In this document: positions 11,131-21,500 of the stretch, one piece after another
How the letters are laid out: every line of letters begins with the position of its first letter
Numbering within the stretch: position 1 is the first letter of the stretch
Source of the DNA: Limnanthes douglasii subsp. nivea
Lineage: Eukaryota > Streptophyta > Magnoliopsida > Brassicales > Limnanthaceae
DNA: 64,000 nucleotides
Direction: 5' to 3'
NCBI GenBank assembly: GCA_036936605.1
Contig: JAUPFV010000005.1
Coordinates: 1,911,670 to 1,975,669 of the forward strand
Notes under the pieces: model-generated
The model's database searches: none
What the model was told of the DNA's origin: nothing
Seen by the model: only the letters and a program-made list of their open reading frames with translations
Program-made: the position numbers and the translations under genes

Positions 11131-12520
11131 TTTTTCATAGCAAAAAAATGATATTCGAATCTATCACCTTATGTGATTTACTTTTGGAACACATTTATAG
11201 AATAACGACTGCATATTCCCTCTTAAAAAAACATCTCAGTATCCACCATTACTTACCCCACTATCAGTGATATAATTTTTTTATTATGATATAATTTTTT
11301 TTCCTTGCGTGCATAAGTTTAAAAACATTTTCTAATTCAACCTAATCCCACGCCGGTGATAATTGGGAGTCGGTACCAAAACCATTTCGTTATAATCATT
11401 TTCTTGATATGAAAAGACTTTTCTATTTTGATATGTTCTATCGGACAGTATTAGTTTTGCAGTAAAATAAAAAGTGTGGTGCCTTTCTAATTTTATAATA
11501 AAATATAACGCAAGTGATTGTGTCCAAGTAGAAGATCAATATAAAGTGTCGTGGAAAACTTTTCCAGTAAAAAAACACCAGGGATGGTCAAGAGTTTTAC
11601 ATATTTTATTTTAAAATAATATTATAATAAATTATCACTTTGATTAGATATCAGATCTTTGCAAAGTATATTAGCAAAATTGGAGTTTAGAATTCACCAT
11701 TTATTATTATTATTATTGTTATAAAACTAAAAGAATGATGTCCAATAATTCAGCATTACCGGAATAAATTTTTTATAAATAATTTACCGGATTTAAAAAA
11801 AAAACTGTTAGTTTTAAAAGGTTATTTTTCAATAGTTATTTTATAATTTTTTTCTAAAACTCTTATTGAATTCTAAAATTAATTACTAATATTTTCAAAA
11901 TTATTTTTTAATATTTTTTTTTACTTTAATGCTTGAAGATGGATTAATTTTATTTATTATATATATTTGTATTCAATTTTTTTTCCAAAACTTTAGAGCT
12001 TCTCTTTCCAAATTTTGGTGTAGATTTTTTAACCTTTGACTCATATCTGGATCCCGTTTATGGTTCCATCGACGAAACTCGTTTTTATTATCCCATTTCA
12101 AGCAGTGGTGAATTTGTTTTCTATCTATTTTCATTTATAACTTTTAAGTGAACTCTTGTAACGAATTTAACTGTAATAATATCCTAAGTGATCATGTGTT
12201 TGTGTTTTCACAAAAAACTGAGTGCCTGCCTTCCTCATGTGATCTAAGTTTTGTCTTTTTTAACACGAAAACTATATATCTTCATGCATTGTGTTCTCTC
12301 CTCTCCAATAAACGTTCTTTGTTTGCATGCATTTTTCCTATTTTAATTTAAAACATGCAGCAAAATTAAGTTTTTCTGAAATTTTCTAACGCTTCTTCAC
12401 ATTACCATATCAATGATTGCCTACACCCCTCTCAAAATCAACAATCTTCATCAACTCTCTCCCAATGTTTTTTATTGTCAGAGATCTCTCGCATACCAGA
12501 GTCTCCCTTCCTTCTCTCTC
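11131..12520. other. AT-rich spacer, no gene seen
   Basis: AT-rich DNA with long T-runs and short ATT repeats near 11,703-11,720. I see no homology on either strand. Short open frames such as 11,088-11,270 and 12,148-12,351 are low-complexity and unsupported. The last 150 bases become CT-rich, as in a plant promoter/5' UTR leading to the ORF at 12,617. Confidence 0.5.
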
Positions 12521-12616
12521 TCTTTATAACTCACACTTTAAAGCAAACCACTAACATTTTCATTTAAAAAGTATCTAAGCAAAAAGACTCACTTTGTCTT
12601 ACTTTTCTTTATCACC
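12519..12616 (+). promoter_or_regulatory. Possible plant promoter and 5' UTR
   Basis: A CT-rich tract (CTTCTCTCTCTCTTTATAAC) containing a TATA-like TTTATAA is followed by an AC-rich leader of about 85 bases and an ATG in the context CACCATGATC, favourable for plant initiation. Inference from composition only. Confidence 0.3.
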
Positions 12617-12862
12617 ATGATCAACACGAGAAAAACTTTAAAATCCAAAAGCAAAAGCTTCAGTTCCCTTAAGAAGCCGGGCCTTTTGAGAAATGTTATC
12701 CCGCGTTTCAACGCTTGTGCCCAGATCAACATGCACAACGATGAGTTGCTTCCAACAGTGTCCCCTTACCTTCCCAAAGTCACATGGAACATCTTCACAT
12801 CTCTTGAGACAAGAACATCTATAATTTCTTATCATTCATCACCATTCATCCTTTATTGGTAA
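12617..12862 (+). CDS. Unrecognised small ORF, possible first exon of a host gene
   Basis: 81 codons beginning at an ATG in good context behind promoter-like DNA. The N-terminus is basic and Ser/Lys-rich (RKTLKSKSKSFSSLKKPGLL). I do not recognise a family. The same frame is open again after the stop from 12,863 to about 12,980 (a Met/Cys-rich part, then SRPRRARRGISTPKIKLETL), so two exons or a decayed gene are both possible. The DNA ahead of the composite copia (13,039-13,209, with an open stretch from the ATG at 13,049) may be part of the same locus, and the flipped segment 16,748-17,263 would lie directly downstream of it once the inversion is undone. No transmembrane or catalytic motif is visible. 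Confidence 0.3.
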   Translation: MINTRKTLKSKSKSFSSLKKPGLLRNVIPRFNACAQINMHNDELLPTVSPYLPKVTWNIFTSLETRTSIISYHSSPFILYW

Positions 12863-13209
12863 ACACTAGTATCCCTGTCTTTGTGCATGCACTTCTTCAC
12901 TCTGTGCATGCAAGTTTCCCGCCCTCGTCGAGCTCGGAGAGGGATTTCTACGCCCAAAATCAAGCTTGAAACCTTGTGTAGGAAGAGGCTCGTATTCTGA
13001 TGGAGAATCACCCATAATATTATCCGGTTCTCTTGTCCCAAGCCGATATGCAACTCAATAACGAAGAAGAACTATCTGAAATCGAGTTTGGAAATCCCAA
13101 CACCAAGCTTAACTATCTTACAACAATATGTTCTGGTGATCTTTGTCTTTTCCAAACCGATTGCCTTGCTCTAGGCCCACATGACTATGGTAACCTCTGA
13201 CGTCCATCT

Positions 13210-13446
13210 TGTTAGGGTAGCGACCAAAGTTCCATATCCCACATCGGTAATACATGTGAAGGATTAGTGGTATATAAGTAAGAATATACCTCAACTAGTA
13301 TGAGGCCTTTTGGAAGTGGACCAAAAGCAAACCCGTGAGGGTCTTTGGGTGCCAAAGCGGACAATATCATACTAGTGTTGAGATCGGGTTGTCCGTACTT
13401 ATATACGGAGGTGGAATATGTGGACTGGACCCCCATATTCCTAACA
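13210..13446 (+). repeat. LTR A of the composite copia (237 bp)
   Basis: TGTTAGGG to CCTAACA. It contains two arms (13,270-13,303 and 13,367-13,406) that can pair as a long imperfect hairpin around GC-rich DNA. The left arm includes the TATA-like TATATAAG. Four further copies lie at about 15,970-16,117, 16,525-16,747, 17,264-17,500 and 17,908-18,144, and a decayed relative at 50,328-50,490. Confidence 0.85.
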
Positions 13447-13448
13447 TG

Positions 13449-13460
13449 TGGTATCAGAGC
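13449..13460 (+). promoter_or_regulatory. Primer-binding site after LTR A
   Basis: Exact TGGTATCAGAGC, complementary to initiator-Met tRNA, two bases after the end of LTR A. The same exact site follows LTR B (16,120-16,131) and, on the minus strand, LTR E (17,894-17,905). Confidence 0.9.
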
Positions 13461-13490
13461 AAGTGGTTGTGTACTTGTCTTGTATCAAAT

Positions 13491-14541
13491 ATGGAGGTGA
13501 ATACAAGCAGAATGGTGACGATGAATGGTTCGAATTATCATATATGGAAATCGAAGATGGAAGTTCTTCTTTATGTTAAAAGTTTTCATTTACCAGTGTT
13601 CGGTGATGAAAAACCTAAAGATAAGTCTGATGCAGAATGGATAATTATTCATCGACAGGTTTGTGGTTTTATTCGGCAATGGGTTGATGATAATGTGTTG
13701 AATCATGTTGTAGATGAAACAGATGCAAGGAAATTGTGGAGTAAACTTGAGGAGTTATATGCTCGGAAGACAGGAAACAATAAGTTACTTTTGTTCAAAC
13801 AGTTGATGTATTTGAGGTATCAAGATGGATCACCTCTTACAGATCACTTGAAAACCTTTCAAGGCTTGATTAATCAGTTGGCTGCTATGGGTATCAAATT
13901 TGATGACGAGGTTTTGGCGTTACGGTTGCTTGGTTCGCTGCCAGACTCATGGGATACTTTCAGAATGCATCTTTCTAATTCAGCTCTTGAAGGTAATATC
14001 TCAATGGCATTAGCTAAAAGTAGTGTGTTGAATGAAGATATGAGAAGAAAAATATTTGGCTTCTCTTCACATTCAGAAACTCTAGTCATTGAGAAACGTG
14101 GTAGAAATAAAAATCGCGGTTAGAAAACTAGAGGTAAAAGTAGAAGCAAGAGTCGTAACAAGTCTAATAAATTTGCAGATTGGGAGTGCTACTACTATCA
14201 TGAGATCGGGCACACTAAGAAATTTTGTCCTAAGTTGAGAAAGAATAATAATTTTGGGAAATCTAACAATGGTAAAGAAGAAAAGAACAAGGAGAAAAAT
14301 TATGATGAAAGTGGTGACGAGAAACATATTGCTGCAGTTTCAGAGAGCTACTTCGTTGTTATTGATGATGTCGTTGTGAATTCTGTGTCTGATGAAAATG
14401 GTTGGGTAGTTGAGAGTGGGGCTACAATTCATGCCACTTCCCGTAGAGAATTTTTCTCATCTTACACCTCTGGTGACTTTGGTTCTGCAAAGATGGGAAA
14501 TAATAATTTTTCTAAAGTGGTTGGTATTGGTGATGTTTACT
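13491..14541 (+). pseudogene. Copia gag and protease of the composite element
   Basis: Gag begins at the ATG at 13,491, 30 bases after the primer site, and is open to 14,123: [55 protein letters not shown] are classic copia gag (UBN2-type). A single stop (14,121-14,123) interrupts the basic linker before a zinc knuckle at 14,187-14,228 (CYYYHEIGHTKKFC) whose second Cys is Tyr. Protease follows: WVVESGATIHATSRREFF has Glu (14,412-14,414) in place of the catalytic Asp. A stop at 14,539-14,541 separates it from the integrase part. Few other lesions, so relatively young decay. Confidence 0.85.
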
Positions 14542-14552
14542 AAGAAACAAGC

Positions 14553-15986
14553 ATGGGTGCAAGATTGATTTTGAAGGGTGTTAAACATATACCAGATCTT
14601 CGATTGAATTTGATCTCTACAGGGAAGCTAGATGATGAAGGTTATTGCAGTATTTTTGCGAATGGGCAGTGGAAACTTACTAAGGGCTCGTTGGTTGTGG
14701 CAAGAGGACAAAAATATTCAGCCCTCTACATCATGTCTGCAAGGGTATCTGCTGAGAAAATCAATGCTGTTAATGATGAATCAATGGTTGATTTGTGGCA
14801 TATAAGACTCAGTCACATTAGCAAAAAAAGATTAGATATTCTGAGGAAGAAACAATACATTCGTGGGATACACAAAGCTCATTGAAAGAAATGCGTACAT
14901 TGTTTGGCTGAAAAGCAGAATTGAGTATCTTTCAAGAGCTCGGCTCCTTCAAGAAAACCAAGTTTGCTTGACTTGGTACATACTGATGTTTGTGGTCCTT
15001 TCAAAATAAGAACACTTAGTGGTTATTTGTACTTTGTTACTTTTGTTGATGATCATTCCAGGAAAGTTTGGGCTTACACTTTGAAAACAAAAGATCAAGT
15101 GTTAGATGTCTTTAAGCAGTTTCAAGCTTCAGTTGAGAGACAGACTGGGAAAAAATTGAAGTGTGTTAGAAGTGATAATGGGGGAGAATACATTGGTCCT
15201 TTTAATGATTATTGTAGGCAGCATGGTATTCAGCATCAAAAGACACCTCCTAAGACCCCTCAGTTGAATGACGTAGCTGAGAGACTAAACCGAACATTAA
15301 TTGAAAGGGTAAGATGTCTTCTTTCACAATCACAACTCCCTAAATACTTTTGGGGTGAAGCTTTGAATACAGTGGTACATGTCTTGAATCTTAGTCCTTC
15401 TGTACCTTTAGATGGAGATATCCCAAATAGAGTTTGGACATGTAAAGATGTTTCTAATGATCATTTGCGTGTGTTTGGGTGCAAAGCTTATGTGTATATT
15501 CCTAAAGATGAAAGATCTAAACTCAATTCGAAGACAAGACAGTGTGTATTCATTGGTTATGGTCTTGATGAGTTCGACTACAGATTTCATGATCCAATTA
15601 ATAAGAAGCTTATTAGGAGCAGAGATGCCGTGTTTATGGAAGATCAGATACTTCATGATATTGATAAGAGTCAAAATTCAGTGCCTATGTCTCAGAATGA
15701 CTTGTTAGATTTGGGGCATATTCCGCTTGCACATACCCCTACAGAAGTTGAAGAAAATTTGGATGATGACTCACCTGTTTCCAGAGGTTCACATATTTTT
15801 GATACTGGTGATCATGATAATGATTTCGTGGATGAACAAGTGAATGAAGAAGATGTTGAACAATTTGAAGTTTCAACGCGGAGATCTACTAGAGATAGAC
15901 AACCCTCTACTAGATATCCTTCTGATCAATATATTTTGTTAACCGATGCAGGTGAGCCTGATTGTTATGATGAGGCCTTTTGGTAG
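14553..15986 (+). pseudogene. Copia integrase of the composite element, ending in an LTR junction
   Basis: GAG-pre-integrase at 14,553-14,880 (VDLWHIRLSHISKKRLDIL), with stops at 14,883 and 14,922. Integrase core and C-terminal part are open from 14,964 to 15,986. The three catalytic residues are all present: Asp8 (HTDVCG, 14,985), Asp71 (RSDNGGEY) and Glu106 (NDVAERLN), the D,D-35-E spacing. The Pro-rich linker ends at the codons for Y-D-E-A, and at that point the DNA switches to LTR sequence (GAGGCCTTTTGG). RT and RNase H, which normally follow, are absent. Integrase binds and inserts cDNA ends; whether this one can act is unknown because upstream stops remove it from the gag frame. Confidence 0.85.
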
Positions 15987-16117
15987 TGGACCAAATGCAA
16001 AGCCGTGAGGGCCTTCGGGTGCCAAAGCAGACAATATCATACTAGTGTAGAGATCGGTTGTGGTCTTACTTATATACGGAGGTGGAATATGCGGACCGGA
16101 CCCCCATATTACCAACA
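15970..16117 (+). repeat. LTR B, 5'-truncated, fused to the integrase frame
   Basis: The last 148 bases of the LTR family, from GAGGCCTTTTGG to ACCAACA. Upstream it is continuous with integrase coding DNA. The pol sequence TATGATGAGGCC and the LTR sequence AGTATGAGGCC share a short match, so the joint looks like microhomology-guided template switching or deletion. Confidence 0.8.
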
Positions 16118-16524
16118 TGTGGTATCAGAGCTCCAGGCCCAGACAGTACGCGATATGGTGGGTGATGTGGGTGAAATTCTCATTAGTCGAACCTGATGTA
16201 TTAGTATCCATTCTCAAGGTGATCTGCTCTAGAGATCTTTATTTGGAGTGCCCGTGGCTCATCAAGCAGTGTGGTTTGATTAGAGAGATTGGAGAGATCC
16301 TCGTTTGAAGTGCCCGTTGCTCATCAAGCAGCATGGCTTGATTGGAGTGTATCAAGATGGTGGTACTTGTTTGGAGTGGCGCTAAGGAACAAGGCAGGAT
16401 GGTCGAGATCAGATAGATCCGTTGTAAAGGCTCTAGATATCAGGCAGCCCCAACCTGATTAGAGTGAGCGGATGGATGTCAATTGAGAGGAGGCTAAAGT
16501 GGTACTTTGTTCGAGAGGAGGATT
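16118..16524 (+). other. Non-coding core of the TRIM-like unit, with polypurine tract
   Basis: Starts with an exact TGGTATCAGAGC (16,120-16,131) and ends with the purine-rich GAGAGGAGGATT before LTR C. It is nearly identical to the minus-strand core at 17,501-17,907. It holds an imperfect tandem repeat of about 60 bases (two copies between about 16,233 and 16,350, containing CTCATCAAGCAG). No gag or pol homology: a non-autonomous replicon core. Confidence 0.75.
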
Positions 16525-16747
16525 TGTTAGGGTAGCGACCAAAGTTCCACATCCCACATCGGTAATACATGGGAAAAATTAGTGGTATATAAGTAAGAAT
16601 ATACCTCAACTAGTATGAGGCCTTTTGGTAGTGGACCAAATGCAAAGCCGTGAGGGCCTTCGGGTGCCAAAGCGGACAATATCATACTAGTGTTCTTACT
16701 TATATATGGAGGCGGAATATGCGGACCGGACCCCCATATTCCCAACA
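16525..16747 (+). repeat. LTR C (223 bp), right end of the composite element
   Basis: TGTTAGGG to CCCAACA, missing about 14 bases (GAGATCGGGTTG region) relative to LTRs A, D and E. Its right flank is GAAGG, which does not match LTR A's left flank but is the reverse complement of CCTTC beyond LTR E. Confidence 0.85.
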
Positions 16748-17263
16748 GAAGGATGGTGAAAAGAATGAAGTTATGGAATACTTAGTGGGCGTTGTTGAGG
16801 GTTAAGTACAAAAGGAAGACCACTGAGAGATTGTTTCCTTTGGGTCGGGTTGGGTAAACTTATGGTTGATCCGGTCATATACAAGTTGGATTGATTGAAA
16901 AATCTAATAAACCAGTATTCTATATGAGATATATTGGGTAGTGGGCTAGGAAATATAGACATGAGCCTTAAAATAATGTTTTTTCCTAGGAAAGGTGAGC
17001 AGTTATGCATGTTAGTGGAGATATTTATTGCATGTTTGGTGGATTACATGGTCGTAACCTATGAGGAGCGAGAAATTACTTTGGATGACTCATAAGTGTG
17101 ATTCAAGACGATTGGGAAAAGTTCCAGCGGTATTATTGCATTGATGACAATAAATTTCAGAACAAAGGAGGGGATTCTCAAAATTTTGACACCATAAATC
17201 ACGGGGATCCTGCAAAGAAGATGATCAGCGTGTACAGAGTGTTGATAGAGACATGCAAAGATG
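16748..17263. other. Inverted host segment between LTRs C and D
   Basis: 516 bases bounded by GAAGG (left) and AGATG (right), two target duplications that belong to different elements. On the plus strand 17,098-17,263 is open (DDWEKFQRYYCIDDNKFQ, later AKKMISVYRVLIETCKD), and the opposite strand is also open in part. I recognise no family. Once re-inverted it would follow the DNA that ends at 13,209. Confidence 0.7.
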
Positions 17264-17500
17264 TGTTGGGAATATGGGGGTCCGGTCCACATATTCCACC
17301 TCCGTATATAAGTAAGAACAACCCGATCTCAACACTAGTATGATATTGTCCGCTTTGGCACCCGAAGGCCCTCACGGGTTTGCTTTTGGTCCACTTCCAA
17401 AAGGCCTCATACTAGTTGAGGTATATTCTTACTTATATACCACTAATCCTTCCCATGTATTACCGATGTGGGATGTGGAACTTTGGTCGCTACCCTAACA
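17264..17500 (-). repeat. LTR D (3' LTR of the mini-element)
   Basis: 237 bp, plus-strand TGTTGGGA to CCCTAACA, with both hairpin arms present. Followed on plus by AATCCTCCTCTCGAAC, the complement of the polypurine tract. Confidence 0.85.
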
Positions 17501-17907
17501 AATCCTCCTCTCGAACAAAGTACAACTTTAACCTCCTCTCAATTGGCATCCATACGCTCACTCTAATCATGTTGGGGTTGCCTGATCGCTAGAGCCTTTA
17601 CAACAGATCTATCTGATCTCGACCATCCTGCCTTGTTCCTTAGCGCCACTCCAAACAAGTACCACCGTCTTGATACACTCCAATCAAGCCACACTGTTTG
17701 ATGAGCAACGAGCATTCCAAACGAAGATCTCTCCAATCTCTCCAATCAAGCCACACTGCTTGATGAGCCACAGGCACTCCAAACAAAGATCTCTAGAGCA
17801 GATCACCTTGAGAATGGCTACTAATTCATCATCTTCGACTAATGAGAATTTCACCCACATCACCCACCACATCGTGTACTGTCTGGGCCTGGAGCTCTGA
17901 TACCACA

Positions 17908-18144
17908 AGTTTGGAATATGGGGGTCCGGTCCGCATCTTCCACCTCCGTATATAAGTAAGAACAACACGATCTCAACACTAGTATGATATTGTCCGCTTT
18001 GGCACCCAAAGGCCCTCACGGTTTTGCATTTGGTCTACTACCAAAAGGCCTCATCCTAGTTAAGGTATATTCTTACTTATATACCACTAATCTTTCCTAT
18101 GCATTACTGATGTGGGATGTGGAATTTTGGTCGCTACCCTAACA
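17908..18144 (-). repeat. LTR E (5' LTR of the mini-element)
   Basis: 237 bp, ending on plus with CTACCCTAACA. Its inner end is slightly mutated (GTTTGGAATAT). The exact minus-strand primer site TGGTATCAGAGC lies at 17,905-17,894. Confidence 0.85.
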
Positions 18145-18509
18145 CCTTCAACGATCGTTCATACTTGTGCTGCCACCACTACGCCTGTTTTGCACGTAAA
18201 TTTTGCCCCACTGTTATTACACGAAAGTAACCATATAACCTCATTTACATATTTGTTTATAGGGTGCAACATCCATAGTTTCATCATCAATCGATCTTGT
18301 GATCGACGGGGTTATACTGCCACTCAAACATTCTCTTCAAGTCTCAGCTTTCCTAACTACAGAGCTCCTGCTACTTCTCTTGCTATTGTCACCATTATAA
18401 TCCTCATCATTCTTTATAATGAACCCCCACTATTATCTAGCACACAAGTGGTGTTGTCTGAACCAGCCACAAGGTGGCTAGAGAATGCTATGTAACGACT
18501 CTTTCCTCA
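18145..18509. other. Unassigned DNA left of the Tat element
   Basis: Begins with CCTTC, one target copy of the mini-element. An open frame runs at 18,112-18,495, but its first part is LTR and the rest (Thr/Ser/Pro-rich) has no family I know. It may be the 5' part of the Tat element or unrelated host DNA. Confidence 0.35.
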
Positions 18510-21500
18510 AAGCCTTTGGAGGCAGTCAAAGTTAACAAGGAATAACAACTATTGGAGCCTTCCCCTGATAAGAACGAAATTGATGATCCAAGGAAGGCTC
18601 CTAGTGTCAAAATACCTATAGAATAAGTTGAAGTCTATTGCCTAGCAAAATGAAATTGTGCTAAGATTGGCGCTAAGTTTCTAATAAAATTGAAACAAAA
18701 GCTATTGTCTTTCTTGTCGAAAAATTTACATGTGTTTGCACGATATAACGATGATGTAATCGGGGTACACGATGAGGTAATCTACCATAGATTGTCAGTC
18801 CGAACTGATGCTGGACTATTAGTACAAAAAAGAAGGTCGTTTTCTAAAGAAAAAGCAGATGTAATAGTACAAGAAGTGGGTCGACTTACTAAAATGAGTC
18901 ATATAAAAGAATCTCAATACCTATTATGGACTGCCAATCATGTTTTAGTCAAGAAAAAGAATGGAAAATGGAACATGTGTATTGACTTCACTGATCTTAA
19001 TAAGATATGTCCTAAAGATCCTTATCCAGTACCTCAAATAGACCAGTTAGTAGACTTCACATATGGGAACAAGTTATTGTCCTTTATGGATGCATTTTCA
19101 GGTACATTCACATACAAGTAGATCCGAAAGATCAAGATCACACCATCTATATTATAGACAGAGGGCTTCATTGTTATAAGGTGATGCCATTTGGGTTGAA
19201 AAACACTGGAGCTACTTATCAGTGATTGGTGAATAAAACTTTTGTAACTCAGATTGGCAGAAATATGGAAATATATATAGATGATATGATGGTGAAAAAC
19301 ATCGATGAGGAAGAACATATATCCGACCTTCAAGAGACTTTTTCTAACTTGGAAGCCATCAACCTAAAAGTAAACCTAGAAAAGTGCATTTTTGGAGTCT
19401 AATCTGGCAAGTTTCTAGGGTATATCGTAAGTGAAAAAGGGATACAGGCTCATCCAGATCAGTTAGTTTCTCTGTTGGCTACAGATCCTCCTCGGAACAC
19501 TAAAGAAGTCCAAAGGTTAACCGAACGGTTGGCTACGTTAAATAGGTTTATTTCAAGGTCATTGGACAAGTGTGCTCAATTAGTTTTAAGTTTTGAGGAA
19601 TGCTAAAGATTTCAATTCGTCTCCATAGTGTGATCAAACCTTTCTTGAAATAAAAAAACATTTGTCTTCATCCAAGATGTTATTTAAACCTATTTAATGA
19701 GAGAATATTTTTATATATTTGGCTGTATCAGATTATGCCGTTAGTGCTATTCTGGTAAGGGAAGTTGATAATTATCCTCGCCCGGTTTATTACGTGAACA
19801 AGAGTTTACTGGAAGTAGAAAAGAGGTATTTAAAGTTATAAAAGTTAGCCTTAGCATTGGTAATAGCAGCCAGAAAAATGAGGCCATATTTTAAAGCGCA
19901 TTCGATTACGGTTCATACGTCTTTCCCCTTAAAGAATGTTCTACAAAAGTTGATATATAAGGAAGAATGACTAAATGATCAGTTGAGCTTGGAGATTATG
20001 ATATTGATTTTACGCCTCGAGACGCAATCAAGGCTCAAGCTATAGTTGATTTCTTGGTAGAATTTCACACTGAAAGGCCTCACGAACAATAACAAGAAAA
20101 CAAGTCTAAAAAAGTGGTCAGTCCGAACTGACGGTGGGTCTAGTACGATGGGATGTGGGGCTGAAATATATTTAACTTCCTCTTATGGTGATACTATGTA
20201 TCGGGCTATATTTTTTGGTTTCAAAGCATCCAACAATGAGTCAGAATATGAAGCAACCATTGTTGGGTTAAGACTAGTTCGGATATGTGAAGTAAAAAGG
20301 GTTCGGTTAATTACTGACTCTCAGTTACTTATTAATCAAGTTCATGCATTGTTTGAAACTAAAAAAAAACCAGTTAATAAAGTATACAGGTACTAAGGGA
20401 AGTTGCCTTAATTTTTAAAAGCATCCAGTATGAGCATATCCATAGATAAGAGAATATTATGACAGATTCATTAGCCTCCATAGCCTATCTGAAGCCTGCC
20501 CATAGATTCTTATGCAAGAATGCCCCTCCATAATTTCAAGTCAAGATATAAAGGGTGAGTGTGAAGAAAGCTTAAGTGTATCTGACCTACCATCCAAAGA
20601 TTGGAGGTTTGAGATATATCGGTTTATTTTCGATGGAGTTTTGCCTTTAGACAAGATCCTTAGCTAAAAATTCAAGTACAAGGCCCGTGGTTTCTTGGTT
20701 TTAAGGTAAATTCTTTATAAAAAGTCTTTCATCAGATCTCTCCTACATTGTTTAGCCTTTGAGGAATCCCAAAGTTTTTTATCCAAATTTCACAATGGAG
20801 AAGGATCATCACATTATGGCCATAAGACCTTAACCAAATGAGTTTTGTTAGTAGGATATTACTGGCCAACAATAATGGCAAGGATATGGTCAGGAGATGT
20901 CATACTTGCCAGAGATATGGGAATACAATTCATACACCAGAAATTTCTATTGATTCCATATCCAAACCTATACCTTTTGATCGATGGGTTTTGGACTTGG
21001 TTGGACTTCTTTCCATGGTGTCCAGAGGGTATCAAACAATAATAGTGACAACTAACTATTTCTCTAAATGAATAAAGCAGTACCTCTAGTGGGAATAATT
21101 TCCAAGGCAGTTATAAAATTTATTCTATCTAACATATGTTGCCGATTCGGAGTTCCTCGGTGAATAACTACAAACAATAGACCACAATTCGATAATAAAG
21201 ATATGAAGACATTTTTCACGTCTAGAGGAATTCAACATTATTTTTTTTCTCCTTTCCACCATCAGGCTAATGGGCAGGTTGAAGTTGCTAATCAAACGAT
21301 CTTGATGGGTTAAAAAAGAATCTACAAGGTAATGTAGGAAAGTGGCCAAGTTATTTGCAAGAAGTATTATGGGCCTACCGAACTACTCCCCGAACGGCTA
21401 CCCAAGCATACACTTTTCCCTCGTTTATGAGATGGATGCAATCAAATCCATAGAAGCTACTTTGCCATCCTTCAGGATTCAAAATTATTCCAAACAGGCT

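Larger units (their letters stand above)
13210..16747 (+). mobile_element. Composite Ty1/copia element: gag-PR-IN joined to a TRIM-like unit, no RT
   Basis: LTR (13,210-13,446), tRNA-iMet primer-binding site, gag, protease and integrase, then an abrupt switch at about 15,970 into the middle of a second LTR copy. That copy is followed by another primer-binding site, a roughly 400-base non-coding region, a polypurine tract and a third LTR (16,525-16,747). No RT or RNase H is present, so it cannot copy itself. The left flank is CATCT. The matching flank is now found, inverted, beside the neighbouring element (AGATG at 17,259-17,263), which implies the whole composite integrated as one unit before a later inversion. 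Confidence 0.8.
17264..18144 (-). mobile_element. TRIM-like mini LTR retrotransposon (881 bp)
   Basis: Complete small element on the minus strand: 5' LTR E (18,144-17,908), primer-binding site (17,905-17,894), a 407-base non-coding core, polypurine tract (about 17,512-17,501) and 3' LTR D (17,500-17,264). It matches the size and plan of terminal-repeat retrotransposons in miniature. It codes for nothing and must borrow proteins. LTR sharing with the gag-IN composite points to that copia family as helper. Its 5' flank is GAAGG (CCTTC on plus at 18,145-18,149), while its 3' flank is CATCT (AGATG on plus); these are mismatched because of the inversion. Confidence 0.85.

Noticed and set aside
17563..18019. 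ORFs in the mini-element core and LTR (minus strand)
   Set aside because: They run across LTR and primer-site boundaries, show no family similarity and are broken in the sister copy at 16,118-16,524.
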